Shown: positions 36,091 to 44,603 of the stretch, piece after piece
Layout: each line of letters opens with the position of its first letter
Numbering within the stretch: position 1 is the stretch's first letter
From: Streptomyces triculaminicus
GTDB taxonomy: Bacteria; Actinomycetota; Actinomycetes; Streptomycetales; Streptomycetaceae
Length of the DNA: 64,000 bases
NCBI RefSeq assembly: GCF_017349075.1
Contig: NZ_JAFMOF010000003.1
Location: 310,001 to 374,000, forward strand
Direction: 5' to 3'
Made by a program: the position numbers and the translations under genes
The notes under the pieces: model-generated
The model's input: only the letters and a program-made list of their open reading frames with translations
Told to the model about the DNA's origin: nothing
Database searches by the model: none

Positions 36091-36738
36091 GTGGAACTTG
36101 CCTCCTACTCGGACTACGCCGTGCGGCTGGTCAACACCGAGCAGCCCGCGCGCGCGGCCGACGCGCTCACCTCGCTCGACGCCGTCCGCGAGCTCGTGGG
36201 CCCCGAGTCCCAGTCCGCCCGCCGCCTGACCGACGGCGACCTCACCCGGCTGCGGGCCGTCCGGACCCGGCTGCGGGCCGTGTTCGAGGCGGCAGCCGAG
36301 GGCGAGGAGGTGCGGGCCGTGGACCTGCTCAACGCGCTGCTGATGGAGTTCCCGGTCAGCCCGCAGGTCTCGGGCCACGAGTACCGGGACGAGGACGGCC
36401 GCCCCAAGTGGCACCTGCACATCGCCGACCACGCCCCCAGCGCCGCCGCGTCCTACACCGCCATCGCCTGCATGGGCCTGGCCGTCCACCTCACCGAGCT
36501 GGGCGTCGACCGCCTGGGCATCTGCCAGGCCACGCCCTGCCGCAACGCCTACCTCGACACCTCCACCAACCGCTCCCGCCGCTACTGCTCCGACCGCTGC
36601 GCCACCCGCGCCAACGTCGCCGCCTACCGGGCCCGCAAGCGCCTGGGGAACGGCCGCTCGGAGGAGCGCGCGGAGGGCGACCGTACGGGCCGTACCGCCG
36701 ACGCCGCCCACGACAGCAGCGCCGCCGCCGAGCGCTGA
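36091..36738 (+). CDS. CGNR zinc finger / ABATE domain protein
   Basis: The 215-residue protein has an N-terminal ABATE-type domain (LASYSDYAVRLVNTEQPA...) and a C-terminal CGNR zinc finger with CQATPCRNAYLDTSTNRSRRYCSDRCATRANVAAYRARK, where the four cysteines are the zinc ligands. Proteins of this family are thought to be stress-linked transcription regulators. The GTG start at 36091 is close to GAGGGACCGG. The last 115 bases overlap the end of sodX on the other strand. Confidence 0.85.
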   Translation: MELASYSDYAVRLVNTEQPARAADALTSLDAVRELVGPESQSARRLTDGDLTRLRAVRTRLRAVFEAAAEGEEVRAVDLLNALLMEFPVSPQVSGHEYRDEDGRPKWHLHIADHAPSAAASYTAIACMGLAVHLTELGVDRLGICQATPCRNAYLDTSTNRSRRYCSDRCATRANVAAYRARKRLGNGRSEERAEGDRTGRTADAAHDSSAAAER

Positions 36739-37094
36739 CCGCGCTCCGGCGGCCGGCGCAGCCGCACCCAGGCGCGGGCCACCACGAACTCGTCCGGCAC
36801 CGGGCCGAACTCCCGGCTGTCGTTCTCCACCAGCGGGTTGTCCCCCGTCACCCACCAGCCGCCCGCGCGCCGCTCCACCGCGCGCTTGACGATCAGCAGG
36901 TCCTGGCGGAACGGATGCCGCATCACCACCACGTCACCCGGCCGCACCACCGCCCCGTACCGCACGACCAACTGGTCCCCGGGGGTCAGCGTCGGGACCA
37001 TCGAGGGGTTGTAGACCTCCGCCATCCCGATCCGCAGCAGTCCACGACGCTCACGGTCCAGCTCGTGCCCGCGTTCCTCCACCTGCTCCTGCAC
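36624..37094 (-). CDS. sodX: Nickel superoxide dismutase maturation protease SodX
   Basis: SodX is a signal-peptidase-like protease that trims the leader of nickel superoxide dismutase so the N-terminal nickel hook can form. The 156-residue protein has the S26-type catalytic Ser in YNPSMVPTL (about residue 31) and the Lys in LIVKRAVERR (about residue 70), followed by GDNPLVENDSREFGPVP. I chose the GTG at 37094 with GGAGG seven bases upstream. It is divergent from sodN. The C-terminal 38 residues lie in the overlap with the CGNR gene and are Arg/Ser-rich, so the natural end may have been extended. Confidence 0.9.
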   Translation of the reverse strand: MQEQVEERGHELDRERRGLLRIGMAEVYNPSMVPTLTPGDQLVVRYGAVVRPGDVVVMRHPFRQDLLIVKRAVERRAGGWWVTGDNPLVENDSREFGPVPDEFVVARAWVRLRRPPERGQRSAAALLSWAASAVRPVRSPSARSSERPFPRRLRAR

Positions 37095-37240
37095 CGCGGC
37101 ACCTCCGTGTCCGTTCCTTCCACGCCCGGTCCCAGACTGACACCGGACTTTTGTCCTAAGCCCCCCGGGGCACCCGAGAAAAGCCTTCCCACACCGAGTA
37201 ATCTCGCACCTGAGAAGACGATCACGAGGAAGGACAGCAC

Positions 37241-37636
37241 ATGCTCTCCCGCCTGTTCGCCCCCAAGGTGAAGGTCAGCGCCCACTGCGACCTGCCCTGC
37301 GGTGTGTACGACCCGGCCCAGGCCCGCATCGAGGCGGAGTCGGTCAAGGCCGTCCAGGAGAAGTACCAGGCCAACGAGGACGCGCACTTCCGCGCCCGTG
37401 CCACGATCATCAAGGAGCAGCGCGCGGAGCTCGCCAAGCACCACGTCTCGGTGCTGTGGAGCGACTACTTCAAGCCTCCGCACTTCGAGAAGTACCCGCA
37501 GCTGCACCAGCTGATCAACGACACCCTGAAGGCCCTGAGCGCCGCCAAGGCGTCCACGGACCCGAAGACGGGAGAGAAGGCGCTGGAGCTCATCGCCGAG
37601 ATCGACCGGATCTTCTGGGAGACCAAGAAGGCCTGA
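37241..37636 (+). CDS. sodN: Nickel-containing superoxide dismutase SodN
   Basis: SodN converts superoxide to oxygen and hydrogen peroxide. The 131-residue precursor carries a 14-residue leader (MLSRLFAPKVKVSA) followed by the mature N-terminus HCDLPCGVYDP, whose His1, Cys2 and Cys6 bind nickel. The rest forms the four-helix bundle of the hexamer. The ATG at 37241 has AGGAAGG upstream. SodX, its protease, is encoded divergently 146 bases away. In S. coelicolor, nickel induces sodN and represses the iron enzyme through Nur; I did not find a clear Nur box here. Confidence 0.96.
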   Translation: MLSRLFAPKVKVSAHCDLPCGVYDPAQARIEAESVKAVQEKYQANEDAHFRARATIIKEQRAELAKHHVSVLWSDYFKPPHFEKYPQLHQLINDTLKALSAAKASTDPKTGEKALELIAEIDRIFWETKKA

Positions 37637-37648
37637 CGTCAGGTACGC

Positions 37649-37685
37649 GACCGCGCCCGGACCATCTCATGGTCCGGGCGCGGTC
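37649..37685 (+). terminator. Terminator of sodN
   Basis: A 17-bp perfect stem with arm GACCGCGCCCGGACCAT and a three-base loop starts 12 bases after the sodN stop. Confidence 0.85.
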
Positions 37686-37883
37686 GTCTGTCGTGCGCGG
37701 GCGCCGACCTCGGCTGACGCGCGCCGGTGTGTGTGGGCGCGTGCCGCACTGTCATGCTCCGCGCCTGACAAAAGTCATGCCGAGGGGTGGACGGTCGGCT
37801 CTGCCGTGAAGAGGGTCTGGGCCGTGATGCTGTACGTGTCCCCGGGAAGGGGGCGCGTACGACTCACGGGGGAGAGGCCCATC

Positions 37884-38597
37884 ATGCGGACGGTCACGAG
37901 GACGGCGGACACCTTCAGAGCGCGGACGGCGGCCGCCGACCGGCGTCGTGCGGTGGTGCAGAGCCTGGCGCCGCTGGTCGTGGACGCGCTCCTGCCCATG
38001 GCCGCCTACTACGCGCTGCGCGAGGGCTTCGGCATGAGCACCTTCGCCGCGCTGGCCTGGAGCAGCGTCCTGCCGGCCCTGCGCACCGTCTGGAGCATCG
38101 TCAGGGACCGCCGGCTCAACGGCCTCGCGGCCCTCATCCTGACCGTCAACGTCCTGGGCCTGCTGCTCACCACGGTCACCGGCGACGTGCGCCTGATGCT
38201 CGCCAAGGAGAGCGCCGGCAGCGGCGTGGTCGGCGTCGTGGTGCTGGCGTCCGTCCTGGCCGGGCGGCCGCTGATGACCGCGGGCCTGCGGCCGTGGGTC
38301 ACGCGCGGCGACGCCGCCAAGAACGCCGCCTGGGACCGGCTCGTGGCCGGCACCGCCCGCTTCCGCCGCGCCGAGCTGGCCTTCTCGGCGGTGTGGGGCG
38401 CCTCCCTGCTGGCCGAGTCCGTCGTCCGTGTCGTCGGCGCCTACACGCTGCCGGCCGACACGATGGTGTGGCTGGGCAGCGTGATCATGGGTGTCGCCGT
38501 CGTCGCCGCGATCGTCGTCTCGGGCGGCATGGCGGTCGATCCCATGGAGAAGATGGTCGCGGCCGAGGCGGCCGGCGGCGAGCCCTCGTCCGTCTGA
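37884..38597 (+). CDS. VC0807-like membrane protein, 237 aa
   Basis: The protein has about six hydrophobic segments and resembles the DUF3159/VC0807-type family of small membrane proteins (LPMAAYYALREGFGMSTFAALAWSSVLPALRT). A basic N-terminus of about 25 residues is cytoplasmic. I chose ATG at 37884 after GGGGGAGAGG; an earlier ATG at 37827 is open in the same frame. Its function is unknown. It stands alone between sodN and the convergent PadR gene. Confidence 0.72.
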   Translation: MRTVTRTADTFRARTAAADRRRAVVQSLAPLVVDALLPMAAYYALREGFGMSTFAALAWSSVLPALRTVWSIVRDRRLNGLAALILTVNVLGLLLTTVTGDVRLMLAKESAGSGVVGVVVLASVLAGRPLMTAGLRPWVTRGDAAKNAAWDRLVAGTARFRRAELAFSAVWGASLLAESVVRVVGAYTLPADTMVWLGSVIMGVAVVAAIVVSGGMAVDPMEKMVAAEAAGGEPSSV

Positions 38598-38628
38598 CCG
38601 CCGCCTCCCCGGCCCCGCCTCTTCCTCC

Positions 38629-39618
38629 TCAGTCCTGCCGCTCCCTCAGCAGCGCCCCGACGCGGGCGGCGGCGGCCGCCAGGTGGTGGCGGGCCTCGGC
38701 CAGTTGATCGGCCGTCACACCATGGTCGCGGGCCGCGTCGCGCACCTCGTCGCGGAAACGATCCAGCAGCCGGTCGAGGTCACGGCCCGGGTTCTTGGAG
38801 AAGGCGTCGTCGGCCGTGGCCCAGTCGGGCAGCGGGATCCCCTCCGCGGCCGGCTCGTCGCGGTCGGTGCGCTCGACCGTGACGGTCGTGGGGCCCGAGG
38901 GGGCGTCGCCGCGGCCGGCCTGGCCGGCCAGCGCGCCGAGCTCCCTGGCCAGGGCGCCGAAGCCCTCGACCAGGCCGGCGGGCCAGTCGCCCTTGCGGGC
39001 GTGCTCGCGCATCTGCTCGCGGACCCGCTCCTGGATGCGCAGCATCTCCTCGCGGGCGTGCTCCTGGGCGGCGCGGGCCTGGCTGCGGGCGGTGTGGGCC
39101 TCCTCCCGGGCGCGGTGGCTCTCCTCCTTCGCCCGGCGGGCCTGCTCCTTCCACTCCTCCTTGGCCTTGCGCAGCTCCTCCTTCGCCGTGGCGAAGTAGT
39201 CGGCGGGGTGGCCGTCGGCGGGGGCGCCGGCGCGGGCCTGGCGCGCGGCCTCGCGCATCTCGCGCCGCAGGTCGCCCGCCGCGCCCCGGACGTCCTCGCG
39301 GATGTCGGCGGCGAGCGCGGCGACGGACTCGCGGATCTCGAGCTCGAGGTCGGCCAGTTCGCCCTGGCGCTCGGCCAGCTCGGCGCGCCCGGCGTCGGTG
39401 AGGGAGTAGACCTTGCGGCCGCCTTCGCTGGTGTGGGTGACGAGCCCCTCGGCCTCCAGCTTGGCCAGACGCGGGTAGACGGTGCCGGCCGAGGGTGCGT
39501 ACAGCCCCTGGAAGCGCTCCTCCAGCAGCCGGATGACCTCATAGCCGTGGCGCGGGGCCTCGTCGAGGAGCTTGAGCAGGTACAGCCGCAGTCGGCCGTG
39601 GGCGAAGACGGGAGGCAT
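38629..39618 (-). CDS. PadR-family regulator with long charged C-terminus
   Basis: The first 95 residues are a PadR winged helix domain (LKLLDEAPRHGYEVIRLLEERFQGLYAPSAGTVYPRLAKLE...GRKVYSLTDAG). The remaining 230 residues contain a long Ala/Arg/Glu-rich helical stretch (about 100-215), probably coiled coil, and an acidic tail; the total of 329 is far longer than a typical PadR (100-180). The start ATG at 39618 overlaps the stop of the upstream DUF4097 gene in ATGA, so both are co-expressed. The PadR may repress the pair by binding the operator found at 40507-40550. Confidence 0.85.
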   Translation of the reverse strand: MPPVFAHGRLRLYLLKLLDEAPRHGYEVIRLLEERFQGLYAPSAGTVYPRLAKLEAEGLVTHTSEGGRKVYSLTDAGRAELAERQGELADLELEIRESVAALAADIREDVRGAAGDLRREMREAARQARAGAPADGHPADYFATAKEELRKAKEEWKEQARRAKEESHRAREEAHTARSQARAAQEHAREEMLRIQERVREQMREHARKGDWPAGLVEGFGALARELGALAGQAGRGDAPSGPTTVTVERTDRDEPAAEGIPLPDWATADDAFSKNPGRDLDRLLDRFRDEVRDAARDHGVTADQLAEARHHLAAAAARVGALLRERQD

Positions 39619-40481
39619 CAGAGGACCTTTCCCTGGACGGGGACATCGGCGACGTCCTCCTGGGACGGGGGCCGCCGCAGCAGCGCCACCGCGCCCGAGA
39701 GGGTGGTGACCTTGAGCCGGCCGCGGCCCGCGCCGAGCCGGCCGGTGATGCGCTTGGCGCCCCACTGGCCGCTGACCCGCAGGTCGTCGAAGGCGCAGGA
39801 GACCTGGCCGCTGGTGGTGTTGGCGTTCACCTCGGCGTCCACCGGGTGCGGCAGCCGGACGGCGACCTCGCCGGAGACGCTGGTCAGGTCGAGGGTGGGA
39901 CGGTCCGGGGCGCCGGCGGCCAGGTCGACCGTCATGTCGCCGCTGACGGTCTCGGCCTTGACCGATGCGCTCGCACTCTCGATGAGGGTCAGGTCGCCGG
40001 AGACGGAGTTGAAGCGCAGGCCGCCGGCGAGCGCCTGGGCCTGGAAGTGGCCCGAGACGGTCTCCGCGCGGACCTCCCCGCGCACGCCGACGAGCGTGGT
40101 GTCACCGCTGACGCCGCGCACCTCCGTGGCGCCGGTGATCCCGGAGACCACGGCGCTCGCGCCGACGACGCCCAGCTCGACCCGGGTGGCGGTCGGCACG
40201 GTCAGGGTCACCGTGACGCTGCGCTTCCACTCCTTGCGGTCGAACCACTTGAGGACGTTCTTCCAGGGCAGGTCCTCGTACGCGACGGTGAGCGTGCCGC
40301 CCTCGTGGATGACGATCAGGGGCGGGCCGTCGATCGCGGACAGCTCAAGGCCGGCCGGCCCGCCGTCCGTGCCGACGACGTTGACGGTGCCGCCGACGAC
40401 GCGCACCTTCAGGGCCGTCACGGGCCCCTCGAAGGCGAGCTTCTGCGGCGTGGTGAGCGACCACTCGGACCGGTCCGACAT
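39618..40481 (-). CDS. DUF4097 family beta-strand repeat protein
   Basis: The 287-residue protein is almost all short beta-strand repeats with T-V-S-G-D-x motifs (VRAETVSGHFQAQALAGGLRF, LTLIESASASVKAETVSGDM), the pattern of the DUF4097 right-handed beta-helix family. There is no signal peptide or membrane segment, so it is probably cytoplasmic. DUF4097 genes are often paired with PadR regulators in actinobacteria, as here. AGAGGAG lies seven bases upstream of the ATG at 40481. Its activity is unknown. Confidence 0.85.
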   Translation of the reverse strand: MSDRSEWSLTTPQKLAFEGPVTALKVRVVGGTVNVVGTDGGPAGLELSAIDGPPLIVIHEGGTLTVAYEDLPWKNVLKWFDRKEWKRSVTVTLTVPTATRVELGVVGASAVVSGITGATEVRGVSGDTTLVGVRGEVRAETVSGHFQAQALAGGLRFNSVSGDLTLIESASASVKAETVSGDMTVDLAAGAPDRPTLDLTSVSGEVAVRLPHPVDAEVNANTTSGQVSCAFDDLRVSGQWGAKRITGRLGAGRGRLKVTTLSGAVALLRRPPSQEDVADVPVQGKVL

Positions 40482-40506
40482 TCCGGGCTCCTCTGCGGGT
40501 GGACGG

Positions 40507-40550
40507 GACGCAACATATCGCGTCTGTCAATAAACACGATATATCGCGTC
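40507..40550. promoter_or_regulatory. Candidate PadR operator
   Basis: This AT-rich patch holds ATATCGCGTC twice (40515-40524 and 40541-40550), a perfect 10-bp palindrome CGATATATCG at 40537-40546, and the dyad GACGC/GCGTC at 40507-40524. It lies 26 bases upstream of the DUF4097-PadR operon and about 43 bases upstream of the divergent hypothetical gene. PadR regulators commonly bind AT-rich dyads of this sort in their own promoters. Confidence 0.6.
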
Positions 40551-40592
40551 GTCCGGAAGTCAAGTGCCGCTCGAGTGGCATAGCGTTGACGC

Positions 40593-41429
40593 ATGTCCGC
40601 TACTGATCGCAGCCGGGCGGCGGGGGTACTGCTGCTCTGCCGGGCCGAGCCCGACCGTGTCCGTCCCTCCGCACAGCTCCTGCGCGAGCCGATGATCCTC
40701 GCCCCCGCCGGCGAGGACTGGACCGTGCTGGTGCCGGCCGAGGAGGCGTGGCGGGAGGAGGGCAGCCACCTGGCCGCCGTCGCGGCCGAGTGGGCGCACG
40801 CCCTGACGGTCGCCGAGTCCTGGCCGGCGGTCGGGCTGTGGTGGGACGAGGAGGGCGCGGGCTTCGTGGTGGCCGCGGGCTTCCGCCGCACGGTCGGCTA
40901 CACCTGGCTCGCCGACGGCGCGCCGGTGGGCGAGGAGGGCGCGATGACCGCCCTGCGCGCCCGGCTGGGCCTGGACCCGGTGCTGGACGCCGAGGCTTTC
41001 GACCAGCTGACCCGGCCGGACTCCGACGCCGACGCGGCGGCGCGCGTACGCGGGGTGATCGCCGTGCTGGCGCGGTCGGGCCTGCACCTGCCGGCCGGCC
41101 TCGTCCCCGGGGCGGGCACCGACGCGCTGCGCGCGGCGGCCGAGGCGGCGCCGAGGGCCGAGGCGGTGGAGTGGCCCGGCTGGCGCGAGGCGGTGCGCGG
41201 CGGGCTCGACGCCTCGGAGAACGGCCTCATGGGGGAGTGGATACGGGGCCCGAGGGCGCGGGCGCTGGGGGCCGCCGAGATCGCGGCGGGCGTCTGCCTG
41301 CTGGTCTACGCCCGGCGGGGTGCCGGTTCGCGTCGGCGCTGGTCGGCGGCGGGCGTGGTGCTCGTCGCGGACGGGGCGCTGACGATCGCCTACGACACGT
41401 GGCGCTCGCGGGGGACGAGCGGGGCGTAA
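40593..41429 (+). CDS. Hypothetical protein, 278 aa
   Basis: I do not recognise a known domain. The first 70 residues (LLLCRAEPDRVRPSAQLLREPMILAPAGEDWTVLVPAEEAW) recur in Streptomyces hypothetical proteins. Two hydrophobic segments near the C-terminus (about 228-245 and 248-265) suggest a membrane-anchored end with the rest in the cytoplasm. It is divergent from the PadR/DUF4097 operon and may share its operator. The ATG at 40593 has no strong ribosome binding site. Confidence 0.65.
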   Translation: MSATDRSRAAGVLLLCRAEPDRVRPSAQLLREPMILAPAGEDWTVLVPAEEAWREEGSHLAAVAAEWAHALTVAESWPAVGLWWDEEGAGFVVAAGFRRTVGYTWLADGAPVGEEGAMTALRARLGLDPVLDAEAFDQLTRPDSDADAAARVRGVIAVLARSGLHLPAGLVPGAGTDALRAAAEAAPRAEAVEWPGWREAVRGGLDASENGLMGEWIRGPRARALGAAEIAAGVCLLVYARRGAGSRRRWSAAGVVLVADGALTIAYDTWRSRGTSGA

Positions 41430-41436
41430 GCCCGTA

Positions 41437-41472
41437 CGCGGTGCCGGGCCGTCGCCGCCGCCCGGCACCGCG
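41437..41472. terminator. Bidirectional terminator
   Basis: A perfect 13-bp stem (arm CGCGGTGCCGGGC) with a ten-base loop lies between the convergent hypothetical gene and the small DUF6104-type gene. Confidence 0.75.
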
Positions 41473-41496
41473 AGAGGGACGCGCGAGCGGGAGGGA

Positions 41497-41676
41497 CTAC
41501 TCGTCGTCCTCGTCGTCCAGCCGGGCCAGCCACGTCGCGAGGCGCTCGACCGGGACCTCGAAGTCCGGGTTGAGGTCGACGAACTCGCGGAGCCGCTCGG
41601 CGACCCAGCCGAGGGAGACCTCCTCCTCGCCCCGCCGGTTCTCCAGTTCCTCGATGCCGCGGTCGGTGAAGTACAA
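41497..41676 (-). CDS. Small conserved Streptomyces protein, DUF6104-like
   Basis: This 59-residue protein begins MYFTDRGIEELENRRGEEEV and ends in an acidic DDEDDE tail. I recognise the sequence as a small protein widely conserved in Streptomyces (DUF6104-type). It starts with TTG at 41676, with GGAG five bases upstream. It is predicted to be helical and soluble, and its function is unknown. It is convergent with the preceding gene. Confidence 0.75.
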   Translation of the reverse strand: MYFTDRGIEELENRRGEEEVSLGWVAERLREFVDLNPDFEVPVERLATWLARLDDEDDE

Positions 41677-41940
41677 CGTGATCTCCGTTGGGGATGGTGG
41701 ACGGGCCTGCAGTCCAGCCCAGGATAGGCGGCGGCCCCGACGGCCTTGGCCAGGACCTCTCGCGCCGGTGCGATCAGAGGACTAGCCTGCTGCCTCACTC
41801 GCGGCGACACCGCCGGCAACGACGGCACCGCCCGCGGCGACGCCACCGCCCACAGCGGCGGCAACGGGGACAACGGCAGCAACGGCAGCGACGGAGGCGT
41901 CCGCGGCGACCGGTCGCGGACGCGGTAACGGGGGTGGCGC
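41677..41940. other. Low-complexity intergenic region
   Basis: The 264 bases between the small gene and the conflict-system operon include a GGC/AAC/GAC-rich stretch at about 41815-41915 which, read as protein, would give Gly/Asn/Asp repeats. No ribosome binding site or family supports a gene. The operon promoter is probably in this region, but I cannot place it. Confidence 0.4.
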
Positions 41941-42309
41941 GTGGCCGACGGCATCACTCAGGTCCGGCTCGACGACGGCACGGTCGTCTGGGCGAGGATC
42001 ACGGAGGCACAGGAGCTCGCGGAATCATCCGGGGGCGCGTACGAGGACTCGAGCGCCGCCCGGCGCGTGGCCGATATGGCGGGCGGTCTCGCCGACGTCG
42101 TACGCGGCGTCGTCGGATCCCTGCGCATGGGTCTCGCGGCGGCACGACCGCACGAGGTCAGGGTGGAGTTCGGCATCGAACTGGCCGCTCAGGCGGGCCA
42201 GGTGATCAGCCTCATCGCCGACGGCAGCGGCAAGGCGTCGATCACCGTGGCGCTCACCTGGGCGGAGCGGGCCGAGCAGGGGGCGCCCGCCGCCCCCGGC
42301 GCTCCTTGA
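41941..42309 (+). CDS. CU044_2847 family protein (trypsin-co-occurring domain 1)
   Basis: The 122-residue protein matches the CU044_2847 (Trypco1) family: an opening strand region (ITQVRLDDGTVVWARI), a helical middle and the conserved end VRVEFGIELAAQAGQVISLIADGSGKASITVALTW. Such proteins are found next to trypsin-like domains in bacterial conflict systems and are thought to assist or regulate the protease. The GTG start at 41941 follows GGGGGTGG. Its stop overlaps the next start by four bases (TTGA), so the two are translationally coupled. Confidence 0.85.
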   Translation: MADGITQVRLDDGTVVWARITEAQELAESSGGAYEDSSAARRVADMAGGLADVVRGVVGSLRMGLAAARPHEVRVEFGIELAAQAGQVISLIADGSGKASITVALTWAERAEQGAPAAPGAP

Positions 42310-44449
42310 GCGCCCTGGAGGGGACCGCGCGCCGTGCGGTCGTACGCATCGCGGAGCGCGACGGCGGGTATGACCGAAGCGGCGCCCGGTTCTGGGGCAG
42401 TGGCTTCTTCATCGCCCCCGGCTGGGTCCTGACCTGCGCCCATGTGGTGGGGAACGGGGGTGGCGACGTGCTCCGCGGCCGTAGCGTCGTCGACGTCACC
42501 GACTGGCGGGACCGCACCGCCGCCGGCCGGGTCGCGCTCGCCCTGCCGTTCCCCGACGACGCCGACCGCCCGCCCCGGCCCTGGCCCCTGCCGGACCTGG
42601 CGCTGGTGGAGGTGGACGCCGCGGACGACACCGAATGCCTGTGGCTGAGCGACCGTTCGACGATCGTGCCCGCCGACATCAGCGTGCACGGCTGGTCCCG
42701 GGACACCGGCGAGCTCGCCCCGCGCCACGGCCTCGGCACCGCCAGCGGCGGCGAGGGCGGCAGCGCCATGCTGCTGCGCGGCGAGATCCCGGTGGCCGGC
42801 TGCTCCGGCGGGCCCGTGGTGGACACCGGCAGGGGAGCGGTCATCGGCGTCGGCAAGGGGCGGGGCAAGGGCGACGCCGGACTCGCCGTGCCGATCACCG
42901 CCCTGCGCCGCGTCGCCGACGACCGGCCCGGCCGGGACCGGCTGCACGCGATCATCCGCGCCCACGACCGCCACCACTACGACCGCTACCGCGCGCTCGG
43001 CACCGGCGGCAGCTGGCCCGGCCTGCAACAGCGCCTGCGCGAGGCGGCGCTGCGGGCCCCGGTCGGCGGCTTCACCCCCCGCCTGCGCACCCACCTCTTC
43101 GCCCGCCTGTCCAGACCCCGCCCCGCACCCCGGCGGGTGATGCAGCTGGTCAGGGACACCAAGCGCCGCATGATCCAGGACCCGTACCACCCGGGCGTCG
43201 AGCACGACCCGCGCACCTGGCGGGAGGGCGTGGGCCTGCTGTACGACCTGCGCGACGGAGCCGGACGGGCCAAGGAGCCCGACGGCGAGCGGGACCTGGA
43301 GCTGGAGGCGGTGCTGCTCTACTCGGCCCGGGTCGCGGCGGCCGTCAGCCGCCTGGGCCACGACCGGGACCTGCCCCACCTGCGCGACCTGAGCGGATGG
43401 CTGACCGGCGAGGCCGAGCCCCTGTCCTACGTCATCCGCGAGGAGATACGGCAGATACTGCACGGCGGTTCCCCGGCGCCCGAGGCGCCGGCGCGGCGGC
43501 CCCGCCGGGGACGGTCGAGCTGCGCAAGCCCGAGCGCAGGGACGTCGAGCCCGGCCCGGGCGGCCCGCCCACCCGCCGCCGGGGCGACGTGATCGTCGAG
43601 ATCGACCCCCTCCTCTACGGCGACCGCTACCCCTGGCGCGTCAAACTCCTGCTCGAGGACGGCATGGTCACCCCGCTGCACGCCGACGACGAGGGCGTGC
43701 CCCGGGCCCTGCTGCGCGAGCGGCTGCGCGAGCCCGTCGCCGCCGCGCTGGACCAGGGCGACGTCGGCGAACACCTGGCCGAGCTGCATGTGGTGCTGCC
43801 GCGCGAGCTGTTCGACGAACCGCTCGACGACTGGCGGCTCGCCCCGCCCGGAGCCGACGACGACGGCTTCGACCCGCGCACCATGCCCCTCGGCCTGCGC
43901 CGCGTGGTGATCCTCAAGGACCGCAGGCGCCGCGACCAGCCCGCCACCCCCGAGTGGAAGAAGCGCTTCAAACGGGCGAGTCTCGGCCCGATGACCGCCG
44001 TGCCGCTGCGCCGCGAGGCGCCGGCGCACGGCCACGACGGCCCGCGCCGGGAGGGCGGCCACGTGGCGTACGCGCGGCTGTCCGAGGCGCCCGGCACGGC
44101 CGTGCCGGTGTACTGCGGCGAGGTCGGCCGGGGCGCGGGCGCGACGGCGATGGACGCCGCCCTGGCCGCCGGGCACGGGGTGGTGATCTGGCGCCGGTGC
44201 GCGACCGGCCATACGGATTGCGCCGAATTCCACGAGCGGGCGGCGAGGCTCGTGTGCGAGGCGGGGAACGCCGAGGGGCTCCACCGGCGCGTCCGCAACC
44301 TCCGCATCCGCTGCGGCGACCCCGACTTTCCCGATCCGGACGCCTTGTGGGCGCGTTCCATCGCGCTCCTGTTCGACGATCCGGATCGTCCGCCGGGGCC
44401 CGACACGCCGTTGCACGCCCCCGGCGTCCGCCCCGGGACGGCGCCATGA
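42306..44449 (+). CDS. VMAP protein: trypsin-like protease plus VMAP-C; frameshift
   Basis: The N-terminal 210 residues form a trypsin-like serine protease domain (GSGFFIAPGWVLTCAHVV with the His; LALVEVD with the Asp; GCSGGPVVD with the Ser). A helical VMAP middle region follows, and the C-terminal part is a VMAP-C domain (DVIVEIDPLLYGDRYPWRVKLLLEDG to FHERAARLVCEAGN). The reading frame changes at about 43460-43510 by loss of one base; corrected length is about 714 residues. The TTG at 42306 overlaps the upstream stop. VMAP proteins act as the third partner of vWA-MoxR systems and probably cut or recruit a target on activation. Confidence 0.85.
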
Positions 44450-44603
44450 CACCACGTCAAGTACCTGCCAGGAGAGTCCCGAAAGGGTCGGCAGGGCAGT
44501 GTCCGGACGGTACCGTCGAGCGGGGGACGGCAGCGGGCGGCAGGGACGCGAAGCCCCGGGCACGGCAGGCCTCACGGTCATCACCAGCTACGAGGAGCCC
44601 AGT

